DNA from: Terrimesophilobacter sp964651535
GTDB taxonomy: Bacteria > Actinomycetota > Actinomycetes > Actinomycetales > Microbacteriaceae
DNA: 64,000 nucleotides
Direction: 5' to 3'
Assembly (NCBI GenBank): GCA_964651535.1
Contig: CAZYYE010000001.1
Span: 806,001-870,000 of the forward strand
The notes beneath the pieces were generated by a model that was given only the letters and a program-made list of their open reading frames with translations, had not been told where the DNA came from and did not search any database. A program made the translations under genes and the position numbers. This document shows, one piece after another, positions 1 to 8,736 of the stretch (position 1 is its first letter; every line of letters starts with the position of its first letter).

Positions 1-477
1 CACGGTTTGCAGGAGGATGGCGAGCGGGAAGAACACGACCTGCCAGTGCAGTTGAGCCCCGGTGAAAATGGCGAAGAGCGCGAGCACGGGAATGCTCGCC
101 ACGAACTCGATGCCTTTCGAGAGAACGAGGCGGTTCACCCAGATGGTGCGCGGAATCTTCGTCGACCGGATGAGTCGCGCCTCTCGCAGGAACGCGCGTG
201 TGCAGTCGCCGACGGCACCGTTGAACCACATCCAGGGCAGGAGCGCCGAGAGCAGAAACACGATGTAGGGGCTCTCTCCCACCGCGCGGTCGAACACCTG
301 CGTGAAGACGAACCAGTAGATGGCCGCCATGACGAGTGGATCGAGGATCGACCAGAAGTAGCCAAGCAGGGATGTCGAGTAGCGAACGCGCAGATCTCGA
401 ATCGTGAGGAGCCACAAGGAGTGCCGGTAGCGCCCGATGGGCGACCACTCAGGGCGCTGCGTAATGGTGGCGGACAC
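1..477 (-). CDS. ABC-2 type polysaccharide export permease (partial, N-terminal part)
   Basis: The first 159 codons are present and the frame runs off the left edge of the window. My translation starts at a GTG (475-477) and reads VSATITQRPEWSPIGRYRHS. It continues through an amphipathic DLRVRYSTSLLGYFWSILDP stretch, which is typical of TagG/Wzm-like permeases exporting teichoic acids, O-antigens or other surface glycopolymers. At least three hydrophobic segments follow (about residues 45-62, 75-92 and 125-150). The gene lies 23 nt downstream of a nucleotidyltransferase on the same strand, which fits a cell-wall glycopolymer locus. The exact substrate cannot be told. The partner ATPase would lie outside the window. 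Confidence 0.85.
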   Translation of the reverse strand, partial: MSATITQRPEWSPIGRYRHSLWLLTIRDLRVRYSTSLLGYFWSILDPLVMAAIYWFVFTQVFDRAVGESPYIVFLLSALLPWMWFNGAVGDCTRAFLREARLIRSTKIPRTIWVNRLVLSKGIEFVASIPVLALFAIFTGAQLHWQVVFFPLAILLQTV

Positions 478-500
478 GCCCCTATGCTATTGCCCCGAGG

Positions 501-1193
501 TCACACGAACAGGTTCGCGCGCTCCAGGTCTTCCGCAAAGTCGACTTCGACCGCGTACAGGTCGGAGATGTCGAGAGGCTCCACGCGCAGGCCGTCTTCC
601 TCGATCGCGAGTTCGATGCCGCGCTCGAAGTAGTCCTGGTCGTTCACGCGGCTCAGCTGGCGCTGGAGCGCTGCCTTGGCGTCGCGGGAAATGAAGTTGA
701 TGCCGACGGCCTCGCCGAGTCCGCCCTTGACGCTCTTGGAGAGCTCGCGGATGTAGCCGTTCGCATCCGTCGTGTATTTGACTTCTTCCTCGGACACTTT
801 GGCTGTGTTCACGGAGACGAAGGACTGGTCGCGCGCGACGAGCATGGACGCGCGCTCGAGGGCTTCGGGGTCGAAGACGACGTCGCCGTTCATCCACAGC
901 ACGCCACCCGGGGAAGACGCGCGAAGCGCGCGCAGGAGGCTCTTGGAGGTGTTCGTCTGGTCGTACTGCTCGTTGTAAACGAAGGAGGCATCCGGGAACG
1001 CCTCGATGATGTGCTCGAGCTTGTACCCGACGACAATCGTCACCTTCGCGTTCCTGCCGAACGCGTGGTGGATGTTGTCGAACTGCTGCTGCATGATCGT
1101 TCGTCCGTCGCTCAGCTCGGTGAGCGGCTTTGGCAGTGAACGGCCGAGTCTGCTGCCCATGCCGGCGGCGAGGATCACGATTTGCGTGGTCAT
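501..1193 (-). CDS. NTP transferase family protein (sugar- or polyol-phosphate nucleotidyltransferase)
   Basis: A 230-residue protein of the NTP_transferase fold. The N-terminus carries the signature nucleotide loop ILAAGMGSRLG followed by KPL (residues 6-23). An MNGDVVF motif supplies the metal-binding Asp near residue 100. The family activates sugars or alcohol phosphates as nucleotide donors. The small size is like LicC/phosphocholine cytidylyltransferase-type enzymes. ATG at 1193 is chosen because AGGAG lies 7 nt upstream and the glycine-rich loop starts right after it. The same frame stays open upstream without recognisable protein. The neighbouring export permease suggests a role in making a surface glycopolymer, but the substrate is unknown. 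Confidence 0.85.
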   Translation of the reverse strand: MTTQIVILAAGMGSRLGRSLPKPLTELSDGRTIMQQQFDNIHHAFGRNAKVTIVVGYKLEHIIEAFPDASFVYNEQYDQTNTSKSLLRALRASSPGGVLWMNGDVVFDPEALERASMLVARDQSFVSVNTAKVSEEEVKYTTDANGYIRELSKSVKGGLGEAVGINFISRDAKAALQRQLSRVNDQDYFERGIELAIEEDGLRVEPLDISDLYAVEVDFAEDLERANLFV

Positions 1194-1385
1194 TGGTGCT
1201 CCTGGAAGGTCGTGGCTTGCCGCGGTCGTCCGATTTCTCGGGGCGCGGCAAAATAACAGACACTTCGTCGTGCTCATGTCACTGTAACGGGCAAACCTCC
1301 CAGAACACCGGGGAAGCAGGGCGTTGTGGCCAATTCGTAATGATGGGCCGCCGGGCGTTCGAAGAGTGCACCTCAGGTTGATACG

Positions 1386-2318
1386 GTGGACTCCGTGCAG
1401 ACAGCCGAGAGCATCCTCGCGAAGTTCGACGCGCTCATCGACAGGCTTGAGGCTGACGGCGCGAAAGAGAAGCGCGAGTTTCAGGCGGCGGAGCGAAAAG
1501 CGAAGGCCGCGGCCGAAGCTGCAGAGCCTGCCAGGTCCGCCGGTGAACCCGGTACCGGGGACCTGATCCTCCAGGCTCGGGGGCTGGCCAAGAACTTCGG
1601 CAACACCACCGCCGTGGCCGGAATCGATCTGGACGTGCGCGCGGGAATGATTTTCGGCATTGTGGGGCCGAATGGCGCAGGCAAGACGACCACGCTGTCC
1701 ATGATCACCGGGTTGCTTCGCCCCGATGCCGGAACCGTCACTGTGCATGGCGCCGACGTGTGGAAAGACCCTGCTGCGGCCAAACGCCAGATGGGCGTGC
1801 TCCCGGACCGGCTTCGCCTTTTCGATCGATTGACGGGGAGCCAGCTCCTGTTCTACGCCGGTGTGCTGCGCGGACTCTCCGCTGACACCGTGAAGGAGCG
1901 AATGGCTCAACTGGCAACGTCGTTCGGTCTCGAAGATGCGCTCGGCCGGCTTGTCGCCGACTATTCGGCGGGCATGACCAAGAAACTTTCGCTTGCTGCC
2001 GCGCTCATCCATTCCCCGCGGATGCTCGTGCTCGATGAGCCGTTCGAATCGGTGGATCCCGTTTCCGCTGCGAGCATCATCGAGATTCTGAAGAAGTACG
2101 TTGCTGCCGGTGGCACCGTCGTCCTGTCCAGCCACAGCATGGATCTGATCGAGCGCATGTGCGATTCGGTTGCAATCATCGTGGACGGCGTAGTTCTCGC
2201 GTCGGGCACGGTGATGGATGTTCGAGGCGCCGGGTCACTCGAAGAGAAGTTTGTCGAACTTGCCGGTGGCCCAAAAAGCGTGGAGGGCATGGAGTGGTTG
2301 CACAGTTTCTCGGACTGA
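1386..2318 (+). CDS. ABC transporter ATP-binding protein with N-terminal extension
   Basis: A 310-residue ABC ATPase of the exporter type with Walker A GPNGAGKT (about residues 94-101) and Walker B MLVLDEP (about 213-219). The H-loop lies in SSHSMD. The signature motif reads YSAGMTKK instead of LSGGQ, a deviation seen in some ABC-2-type exporters. The first 60 residues are a charged Ala/Glu/Lys-rich helical extension not needed for the fold. GTG 1386 is preceded by CAGGTT and 6 nt, so it may be leaderless. The next gene overlaps by 25 nt and encodes the membrane subunit, so the two form one exporter of unknown substrate. Confidence 0.85.
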   Translation: MDSVQTAESILAKFDALIDRLEADGAKEKREFQAAERKAKAAAEAAEPARSAGEPGTGDLILQARGLAKNFGNTTAVAGIDLDVRAGMIFGIVGPNGAGKTTTLSMITGLLRPDAGTVTVHGADVWKDPAAAKRQMGVLPDRLRLFDRLTGSQLLFYAGVLRGLSADTVKERMAQLATSFGLEDALGRLVADYSAGMTKKLSLAAALIHSPRMLVLDEPFESVDPVSAASIIEILKKYVAAGGTVVLSSHSMDLIERMCDSVAIIVDGVVLASGTVMDVRGAGSLEEKFVELAGGPKSVEGMEWLHSFSD

Positions 2319-3868
2319 AACTGCGGCTGCTCGGCAACCTTTTCCGGCGCAGCCCCTGGCAGGTATTCGGCATGGCGGTCGGCCTTCTGTACGGACTCGG
2401 CGCGGCCCTCGTGGCGGTCGTCGCGCTCATCGCCTTGAGACTTGCCGAGGTGGATTTTGCCCGCAGCGTCGTTGTCGTCGTCGGTTCGGTCATCGTGCTG
2501 GGTTTCCTGGTTGTGCCGCTCGTTTTCGGTGCGGACGACACGATCGATCCGCGCAAGTTCTCCCTGTTCGGGATTCCCAACCGGCGCCTCGCGTTCGGCC
2601 TCGCCGCTGCCGCCTTCATCGGTGTTCCCGCTCTCGTGGTGGGGATCATCGCGGCCGCGCAGATCGTCACGTGGAATCGCGGCGGTTCGACGGCCGCTTT
2701 CGCGGTGATCTCAGCGGTTCTCATCCTCGTGACGTGCATTCTGGGTTCCCGTGTGACGACGACGATCGCGACCCTCCTCCTCGCGACGAGGCGGGCGCGG
2801 GAAGCGACGGGGCTCATCTCTCTCGTCGTCCTGAGCGCTTTGTCGCCGCTCATCGCGGTTCTCGTCACTGTCGACTGGGAAAAGCAGGGACTGGCGGTGC
2901 TTCACTCCCTGGCGGATGTCGCGGCCTGGACTCCGCTCGGTGCCGTCTGGGCTGCGCCGGCGCTCGCCGCGTCGGGTGAGACGGGGGCCGCAGCCGTCGC
3001 GCTCGCAATCGCCGTGGCCTTTGTCATCGTGTTGTGGTTCACCTGGCGGTGGCTCATTGCTGTCATGCTCGTTTCGCCTGAACGGGTGTCGCGCACTCGC
3101 GCCTACACGGGCCTCGGGTGGTTCTCCCGCCTCCCTGCGACACCGGCCGGAGCGATTGCTGCGCGGAGCCTGAGCTATTGGGGCAGGGACATGCGGTATC
3201 GCTCGGCTCTCGTGATCGTCCCCATTGTTCCCGCCGTCATTGTCGGCGCTTTGACGGTAGCTGGGGTTCCTTTGCACTATCTCGTTCTGCTGCCGGTGCC
3301 CGTCATGTGTTTCTTCCTCTCCTGGAGCACCGTGCACAACGATGTCGCATACGACAACACGGCCGTGTGGATGCACGTCGCTGCGAACACGAACGGCGCG
3401 GCGGATCGCATCGGGCGCATAGTTCCGCCGCTCGCGCTTGGAATCATCGTGATCGCCGTCGGAATCCCGTTATCGGCGTGGGGGTACGGGTCTGCGGATA
3501 TCGTTCCTTCGCTGATCGGGGTGAGTGTGTGCACTCTGCTCGCGGGCCTCGGCCTTTCCAGCGTGATCTCCGCCGGATTCCCGTACCCCGCCGTCCATCC
3601 CGGGGACAGCCCGTTCGCGCAGCCTCAGTCGAGCGCGAGCGGGGCATCCTGGGTTCAGGGGCTGTCCCTCCTCGGTGTTTTCGCCGTGACAGCGCCGGCT
3701 GTGATCCTGGCGATCCTGGGGATCGCGGAAGGGGGCGGATGGCATGTCGCGGCGCTGGTTGTCGGCACTGCCATTGGCATTCTCGCGCTGTGGGGCGGCA
3801 TCGTCGCCGGGGGTCGCGTGTTCGAGAAACGCGGGCCGGAGCTTCTCGCTTTCACCGCGCGGTACTGA
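2294..3868 (+). CDS. Large ABC transporter permease subunit
   Basis: A 524-residue polytopic membrane protein with about 12 hydrophobic segments, starting with a basic amphipathic FLGLKLRLLGNLFRRSPW stretch. This matches the large actinobacterial ABC-2 permeases that pair with a single ATPase. I chose GTG 2294, inside the ATPase gene, because the conserved-looking N-terminus begins there; the same frame is open further upstream but reads as arginine-rich shadow sequence. The 25-nt overlap with the ATPase indicates translational coupling. The substrate cannot be inferred. Confidence 0.8.
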   Translation: MVAQFLGLKLRLLGNLFRRSPWQVFGMAVGLLYGLGAALVAVVALIALRLAEVDFARSVVVVVGSVIVLGFLVVPLVFGADDTIDPRKFSLFGIPNRRLAFGLAAAAFIGVPALVVGIIAAAQIVTWNRGGSTAAFAVISAVLILVTCILGSRVTTTIATLLLATRRAREATGLISLVVLSALSPLIAVLVTVDWEKQGLAVLHSLADVAAWTPLGAVWAAPALAASGETGAAAVALAIAVAFVIVLWFTWRWLIAVMLVSPERVSRTRAYTGLGWFSRLPATPAGAIAARSLSYWGRDMRYRSALVIVPIVPAVIVGALTVAGVPLHYLVLLPVPVMCFFLSWSTVHNDVAYDNTAVWMHVAANTNGAADRIGRIVPPLALGIIVIAVGIPLSAWGYGSADIVPSLIGVSVCTLLAGLGLSSVISAGFPYPAVHPGDSPFAQPQSSASGASWVQGLSLLGVFAVTAPAVILAILGIAEGGGWHVAALVVGTAIGILALWGGIVAGGRVFEKRGPELLAFTARY

Positions 3869-3914
3869 ACGGCGCAGCGCTGCGAGCGGCCAGCGGGCGC
3901 AGTACCCTTGAGTC

Positions 3915-4181
3915 ATGAGTTCGACCGACACAGACCACACCGGGGGCGGCACGTCGACGCTGGACCGCGAACTTGAGGAGCTTCTGAACCAGGAGCAGCT
4001 TGAGGACGGAGACCACGAGCGCTTCTCGCACTACGTCCCGAAGGACAAGATCCTCGAGTCGGCTTTGACCGGCAAGCCGGTCCGCGCACTATGCGGAAAG
4101 CTCTGGACTCCCGGCCGCGATCCGGAGAAATTCCCCGTGTGCCCGACCTGCAAAGAGGTTTACGAGAAGCTGAAAAAGTAG
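3915..4181 (+). CDS. DUF3039 domain protein
   Basis: An 88-residue acidic protein matching the actinobacterial DUF3039 family. It has a variable N-terminus, then an HYVPKDKI segment, an ALCGKLW motif and a C-terminal CPTC pair, so three cysteines could bind a metal. The family has no known function. A TACCCT -10 element at 3903-3908 lies 6 nt before the ATG, so the transcript is probably leaderless. It lies 46 nt after the ABC permease and has its own promoter. Confidence 0.9.
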   Translation: MSSTDTDHTGGGTSTLDRELEELLNQEQLEDGDHERFSHYVPKDKILESALTGKPVRALCGKLWTPGRDPEKFPVCPTCKEVYEKLKK

Positions 4182-4185
4182 TCGG

Positions 4186-5487
4186 CTATTCGTAGATCGT
4201 GCGGATGACGGGTTCGCCGCGCGCGAGGCGGAATGCATCGACGGGCAGTTCCGCTACGGAAACGGCACGGTGATCGCGGGCGAGGGCTGTCCCCGCGACG
4301 CCGAGGAAACGTGAATCAACAGTGCCGTCGGTGACGAGCGGAACCAGCAGCGGCCGCCCGGAATCGGTCGCCGGCGCCGCGTCCGGCGCATTCTCGACGT
4401 GCAGGACCTCAGCCTGGGCGATGCCACCCTTCATTGCCCGGACCGGGAACTTCCGCCCGCCGACAGAGAGTTTCGCGGCGGACTTCTTCGCCACCGAAAC
4501 CCATTCGCCGTCGACTCCAGTTCGGGCGACGAGCTTGTACACCATGCCGGCGGTGGGGGCGCCGGAGCCGGTCACGACCGAGGTGCCGACCCCGTACGAA
4601 TCGACGGGCGCGACCTGGAGCGCCGCGATCGCAAACTCGTCGAGGTCGCTCGTGACGGTGATTTTTGTCTTCGTCGCTCCCAGATCGTCGAGTTGTTTTC
4701 GCACGGTGGCCGCCTGACCCGGAAGGTCGCCGCTGTCGATCCTCACGGCGCCGAGCGACGTGCCGGCACAGCGCACGGCGAGATCGACGGCGGCCGTCAC
4801 GTCGTAGGTGTCGACGAGGAGGGTGGTGCCGGGACCGAGCGCGGCGACCTGCGCGCGGAACGCATCCTCTTCCGAGTCGTGCAAGAGCGTGAACGAGTGA
4901 GCGGCGGTGCCCATGGTCGGAATACCCCACGTGCGCCCAGCTTCGAGATTGCTTGTGGCGCTGAACCCGGCGATGAAGGCCGCGCGGGCCGCGGCCACGG
5001 CGCCGCGCTCCGTCGCCCTTCGGGAGCCCATTTCAGCGAGCGGGCGGCCATCGGCGGCAGTGACCATTCGGCTTGCGGCGGATGCCACAGCAGAGTCGTA
5101 ATTGAAGATGCTGAGGGCCAGGGTTTCGAGCACGACGGCTTCTGCGAACGTGCCCTCGACGACAAGAACCGGGGAGCCCGGGAAGTACACCTCGCCCTCG
5201 CGGTAGCCCCACACGTTTCCGCGAAACCGGTAGTCAGCGAGCCAATCGAGCGTGCCGGCGTCGACCACGTCGTTCTCGCGCAGCCACGTGAGCTCGGCAT
5301 CATGGAAACGGAACTCGTCGAGCTGCTCGAGGAACCGCCCGGTGCCCGCCACGATCCCGTAACGGCGGCCGTTCGGCAGGTGGCGCGCGAACACTTCGAA
5401 CACGCAGCGCCTCTCCGCCGTTCCGGCACGCCGGGCGGCCTCGACCATCGTGAGTTCGTAGCGGTCGGTCAACAGTGCGCTGGTCAC
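4186..5487 (-). CDS. pncB: Nicotinate phosphoribosyltransferase
   Basis: A 433-residue enzyme that makes nicotinate mononucleotide from nicotinate, PRPP and ATP in the NAD salvage pathway. Family motifs seen are the N-terminal LLTDRYELTM, the GSRRA phosphate-binding stretch (about 153), the GTAAHSF motif that carries the phosphorylated active-site His, and the RIDSGDL motif. Length fits the family. The GTG start at 5487 is preceded on the minus strand by TAGGCT and 6 nt, so this message is probably leaderless. It is divergent from murI across 64 bp. Confidence 0.95.
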   Translation of the reverse strand: MTSALLTDRYELTMVEAARRAGTAERRCVFEVFARHLPNGRRYGIVAGTGRFLEQLDEFRFHDAELTWLRENDVVDAGTLDWLADYRFRGNVWGYREGEVYFPGSPVLVVEGTFAEAVVLETLALSIFNYDSAVASAASRMVTAADGRPLAEMGSRRATERGAVAAARAAFIAGFSATSNLEAGRTWGIPTMGTAAHSFTLLHDSEEDAFRAQVAALGPGTTLLVDTYDVTAAVDLAVRCAGTSLGAVRIDSGDLPGQAATVRKQLDDLGATKTKITVTSDLDEFAIAALQVAPVDSYGVGTSVVTGSGAPTAGMVYKLVARTGVDGEWVSVAKKSAAKLSVGGRKFPVRAMKGGIAQAEVLHVENAPDAAPATDSGRPLLVPLVTDGTVDSRFLGVAGTALARDHRAVSVAELPVDAFRLARGEPVIRTIYE

Positions 5488-5551
5488 TCTACGAGCCTAT
5501 CGACTCGCGCGCTCGCGTCACCCGTCGCTCGCGTCGGTAGACTCTTGACTT

Positions 5552-6391
5552 GTGACCGACGCTCCCCTTGGCATCTTCGATTCCGGCGTTGGCGGGCTCA
5601 CGGTCGCGAGGGCGATCATCGACCAGCTGCCGAACGAGTCGATCGTGTACGTAGGAGATACCGCCCATTCGCCGTACGGCCCGAAGCCGATCGCGCAGGT
5701 TCGCGAGTACGCGCTCGCCGTCATGGACGATCTGGTCGCGGAGGGCGTGAAGCTTCTCGTGATCGCGTGCAATACGGCATCTGCCGCCATGCTCCGGGAT
5801 GCGCGCGAGCGCTTCACCGACGGGTACGGCATCCCCGTCGTCGAAGTGATCCAGCCTGCCGTCCGTGCCGCAGTCCGCCAGACGCGCAACAACAAAGTTG
5901 GCGTGATCGGCACCCAGGGCACGATCAAGTCGCGCGCGTACGAGGATGCGTTCGCCGCCGCGTCCGACCTCGAATTGTTCACGCGCGCGTGCCCGCGCTT
6001 CGTCGAATTCGTGGAGGCCGGGGTGACGTCCAGCCCCGAGTTGTTCCGGGTCGCCGAGGACTACCTCGCCCCGCTGAAAGCCGCCGGGGTGGACACCGTG
6101 GTGCTCGGCTGCACCCACTACCCGCTCATGTCGGCGGCCATCCAGTTCGTTCTGGGCAATTCGGTGACTTTGGTTTCCAGTGCTGAAGAGACCGCGTTCG
6201 ACGTGTTCGATACGCTCGTCAAGCACCAGTTGCTGAGGGACTCTCCGACGCCGCCGACGTACCGCTTCGAAGCGACCGGGGACAGCAAGACCGAGTTTCT
6301 GGCTCTGGCCCGGCGATTTCTCGGCCCCGAGGTTTCCGCGGTCAATCTCGTGGAAACCACCGCAACGACGACAGCAGAGGAACCGGCCTGA
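5552..6391 (+). CDS. murI: Glutamate racemase
   Basis: A 279-residue cytoplasmic enzyme converting L- to D-glutamate for peptidoglycan. Both catalytic cysteines are present: Cys73 in VIACNTAS and Cys187 in LGCTHYPLM. The N-terminal IFDSGVGGLTV and the GDTAHSPYG substrate-binding motif are intact. GTG 5552 is preceded by TAGACT (5538-5543) with 8 nt between, so the leader is absent or only 1-2 nt. It begins a tight run murI-rph-rdgB with 1-9 nt gaps, a common actinobacterial order. Confidence 0.97.
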   Translation: MTDAPLGIFDSGVGGLTVARAIIDQLPNESIVYVGDTAHSPYGPKPIAQVREYALAVMDDLVAEGVKLLVIACNTASAAMLRDARERFTDGYGIPVVEVIQPAVRAAVRQTRNNKVGVIGTQGTIKSRAYEDAFAAASDLELFTRACPRFVEFVEAGVTSSPELFRVAEDYLAPLKAAGVDTVVLGCTHYPLMSAAIQFVLGNSVTLVSSAEETAFDVFDTLVKHQLLRDSPTPPTYRFEATGDSKTEFLALARRFLGPEVSAVNLVETTATTTAEEPA

Positions 6392-6392
6392 C

Positions 6393-7124
6393 ATGACCGA
6401 TTTACGAGTGGATGGCCGCGCGGCGAACGAGCTTCGCCCGATCACGATCGAACGTGGCTGGAGCGAGCAGGCGGAGGGCAGCGCGCTCATCTCGTTCGGC
6501 CGCACGAAAGTGCTGTGCACGGCATCCTTCACGAACGGCGTACCGCGCTGGATGACGGGCAAGGGCAAAGGATGGGTGACCGCCGAATACTCGATGCTTC
6601 CGCGCTCCACGAACGAGCGCATGGACCGGGAATCGGTGAAGGGCCGCATCGGCGGGCGCACGCACGAGATCTCCCGGCTCGTCGGGCGCAGCCTTCGCGC
6701 GGTCGTGGACATGAAGGCGCTCGGGGAAAACACGATCGTGATCGACTGCGACGTGCTCCAGGCGGATGGCGGGACCCGAACGGCGGCGATCACGGGGGCG
6801 TACGTCGCCCTCGCGGATGCGCTCGAGTGGGGCCGCGCGCAGCAGTTCATCGGCAAGAACGCGAAGCCGCTGTTCGACAGCATCGCCGCGGTGAGCGTCG
6901 GCATCATCGATGGGACGCCCATGCTCGACCTCGCCTACACGGAGGACGTGCGAGCGGAGACGGACATGAACGTCGTCGTGACGGGCCGCGGGCTGTTCGT
7001 GGAGGTCCAGGGCACCGCGGAGGCTGCGCCATTCGATCGGGGAGAGCTGGACGCCTTGCTCGACCTCGCGCTCGCCGGCACGTCGGCGCTCACAGGCATG
7101 CAGGCGACGGCGCTCGAATCCTGA
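6393..7124 (+). CDS. rph: Ribonuclease PH
   Basis: A 243-residue phosphorolytic 3'-5' exoribonuclease that trims tRNA 3' ends. The family motifs RPITIERGW, the phosphate-binding GRIGGRTHEISRL region (about 87-99), DCDVLQADGGTRTA and the C-terminal EVQGTAE are all present, and length is normal. It starts 1 nt after murI, so it is co-transcribed with it. Confidence 0.97.
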   Translation: MTDLRVDGRAANELRPITIERGWSEQAEGSALISFGRTKVLCTASFTNGVPRWMTGKGKGWVTAEYSMLPRSTNERMDRESVKGRIGGRTHEISRLVGRSLRAVVDMKALGENTIVIDCDVLQADGGTRTAAITGAYVALADALEWGRAQQFIGKNAKPLFDSIAAVSVGIIDGTPMLDLAYTEDVRAETDMNVVVTGRGLFVEVQGTAEAAPFDRGELDALLDLALAGTSALTGMQATALES

Positions 7125-7133
7125 AACCCCGCC

Positions 7134-7724
7134 ATGAAACTCGTCCTCGCCACCCACAACGCCCACAAAGTGGCGGAGTTGCGCGACATCCTCGGTCCGC
7201 TTCTGGACGGCATCGACCTGATCGGGTACGACGGACCTGAGGCGGTAGAGGATGGTGCGACGTTCCAGGAGAACGCGCTCATCAAGGCGCGCGCTGCGTT
7301 CGCGCACACGGGGTTGCCGGCGATTGCCGACGACTCCGGGATTTGCCTCGCGGTGCTCGGCGGTGCACCGGGCATCAACTCGGCTCGCTATGCAGGTACC
7401 AGGGTCGATGAGGACAATGTTGCGCACCTCTTGAAGGAGCTGGCCGCGGTCGGCGCGCACTCCGAAGCTGATCGACGTGCCGAGTTCTGCTGTGCCGCGG
7501 CGTTCGTGGCGGAGGGGATCGAGCACGTGGAGCTGGGTGTGTGGCGGGGGACCGTGCTGCCGGCGCCGGTGGGCACGCACGGCTTCGGCTATGACCCGGT
7601 GTTTCGGCCGGACGGGTATGCCGTCGCATCCGCCGAGCTGACCGCCCAGCAGAAGAACGAGATCAGCCACCGACATCGCGCGTTCACGGCGCTTTTGCCT
7701 CTCGTGCGCGAGCACGTGCTCTGA
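7134..7724 (+). CDS. rdgB: RdgB/HAM1 family non-canonical purine NTP pyrophosphatase
   Basis: A 196-residue housecleaning enzyme hydrolysing dITP, ITP and XTP to the monophosphates. Seen are the N-terminal LATHNAHKVAEL nucleotide-binding motif, FQENALIKA, the metal-binding DDSGICL followed by GGAPGINSARYAG, and GFGYDPVF. The length is standard. It is the third gene of murI-rph-rdgB, 9 nt after rph. Confidence 0.95.
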   Translation: MKLVLATHNAHKVAELRDILGPLLDGIDLIGYDGPEAVEDGATFQENALIKARAAFAHTGLPAIADDSGICLAVLGGAPGINSARYAGTRVDEDNVAHLLKELAAVGAHSEADRRAEFCCAAAFVAEGIEHVELGVWRGTVLPAPVGTHGFGYDPVFRPDGYAVASAELTAQQKNEISHRHRAFTALLPLVREHVL

Positions 7725-7792
7725 AACCGACAATCGTTCCCAACTAGCGGACACGGCTCGCACGCGCTGGCCGGCCCCCGTACGGTTGTCGT

Positions 7793-8698
7793 GTGGGACA
7801 CAATCATCATTCCGGCGCGAATCGCACGCGACTGTCGATCGTGCTCGGGATTGTCGCCGTCGTCCTCGTCATCGAGGTGGTCGGCGCTGTCCTCACCGGT
7901 TCCCTCGCGCTCCTGGCGGATGCCGGCCACATGTTCTCGGACACGATCGGGCTCACGGTGGCGCTCGCCGCCACCGTCATCGCGGCAAGGCCGGCGACGG
8001 ATCGTGCGACGTTCGGTTTCCAGCGCGCGGAAGTTTTCGGTGCGCTCATCAACGGCCTCATTCTTCTCGCCGTCGCGATCGCCGTGGGCGTGCAGGCGGT
8101 CGCGCGCCTCGTCGAGCCGGGAGAGGTCGAGATCCAGAGCCTGCCGATGCTCATCGTTGCGACGCTCGGGCTGCTCGCCAACGTCGTCGCTGCGCTCATC
8201 CTGCGCCCCCAGGCCGCGTCATCGATCAACATGAGGGGGGCCTACCTGGAGGTGCTGGGGGATCTGCTCGGCTCGGTGGCCGCTATCGTCGCCGCGGCGG
8301 TCATCCTGACGACGGGATTCATGCCGGCGGATGCGATCGCCTCCCTCGCGATCGCGCTCATGATCGCGCCGCGCGCCGTGCTGCTCCTTCGGGATGCCGT
8401 GCACGTGCTGGGCGAGACAGTGCCGGTGGACACGAGCGTGGCGGAGATCCGCGGCCACATCCTGGCGACTCCGGGTGTCATCGACGTGCACGACGTGCAC
8501 GTGTGGGCGATCACTTCGGGGAATCCGGTGTTCTCCGCGCACGTCGTCGTGGCGGATGAGGTCTTTGCCAATCAGGGCACGGGAAAGCTTCTCGATGAGC
8601 TCGCCGGGTGCCTCGCCGACCATTTCGATGTCGACCACTCCACATTCCAACTGGAGCCGGAGGAGCACGCCCATCACGAGGACCATTTCCACGACTGA
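7793..8698 (+). CDS. Cation diffusion facilitator family transporter
   Basis: A 301-residue CDF exporter (CzcD/ZitB type) for Zn or a similar divalent metal, driven by proton exchange. It has a His-containing N-terminus (MGHNHHSG) and six predicted membrane helices. The metal-site motif LLADAGHMFSDT lies in TM2 and an MRGAYLEVLGDLLGS segment in TM5. A cytoplasmic C-terminal domain ends in a His/Glu tail. GTG 7793 lies 6 nt after TACGGT (7781-7786), consistent with a leaderless message. It is followed by mntH and an MntR-type regulator, making a small metal-homeostasis cluster. Confidence 0.93.
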   Translation: MGHNHHSGANRTRLSIVLGIVAVVLVIEVVGAVLTGSLALLADAGHMFSDTIGLTVALAATVIAARPATDRATFGFQRAEVFGALINGLILLAVAIAVGVQAVARLVEPGEVEIQSLPMLIVATLGLLANVVAALILRPQAASSINMRGAYLEVLGDLLGSVAAIVAAAVILTTGFMPADAIASLAIALMIAPRAVLLLRDAVHVLGETVPVDTSVAEIRGHILATPGVIDVHDVHVWAITSGNPVFSAHVVVADEVFANQGTGKLLDELAGCLADHFDVDHSTFQLEPEEHAHHEDHFHD

Positions 8699-8724
8699 AG
8701 TGGATTGGCCTGCCGAGAGACCCC

Positions 8725-8730
8725 TATAAT
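8725..8730 (+). promoter_or_regulatory. -10 element (TATAAT) of mntH, leaderless
   Basis: A consensus TATAAT ends exactly 6 nt before the GTG of mntH at 8737, so transcription should begin at or next to the start codon. No good -35 at 16-18 nt is visible, which would fit dependence on a regulator such as the downstream MntR-type protein. Confidence 0.7.
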
Positions 8731-8736
8731 TTCGGT

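Noticed and set aside
4399..6186. Long open frame on the plus strand (about 595 codons) opposite pncB and murI
   Set aside because: It is antisense to pncB and out of frame with murI. Its product is low-complexity Arg/Gly/Ala/His-rich with no domain, as expected for shadow frames in G+C-rich DNA.
7728..7791. Inverted repeat CGACAATCGT...ACGGTTGTCG before the CDF gene
   Set aside because: The arms have a mismatch and are 44 nt apart, and the right arm is mainly the -10 and flanking bases. It is too weak for an operator call.
8699..8736. Manganese riboswitch (yybP-ykoY type) upstream of mntH
   Set aside because: Only 38 nt separate the genes and the transcript is probably leaderless, so there is no room for one.
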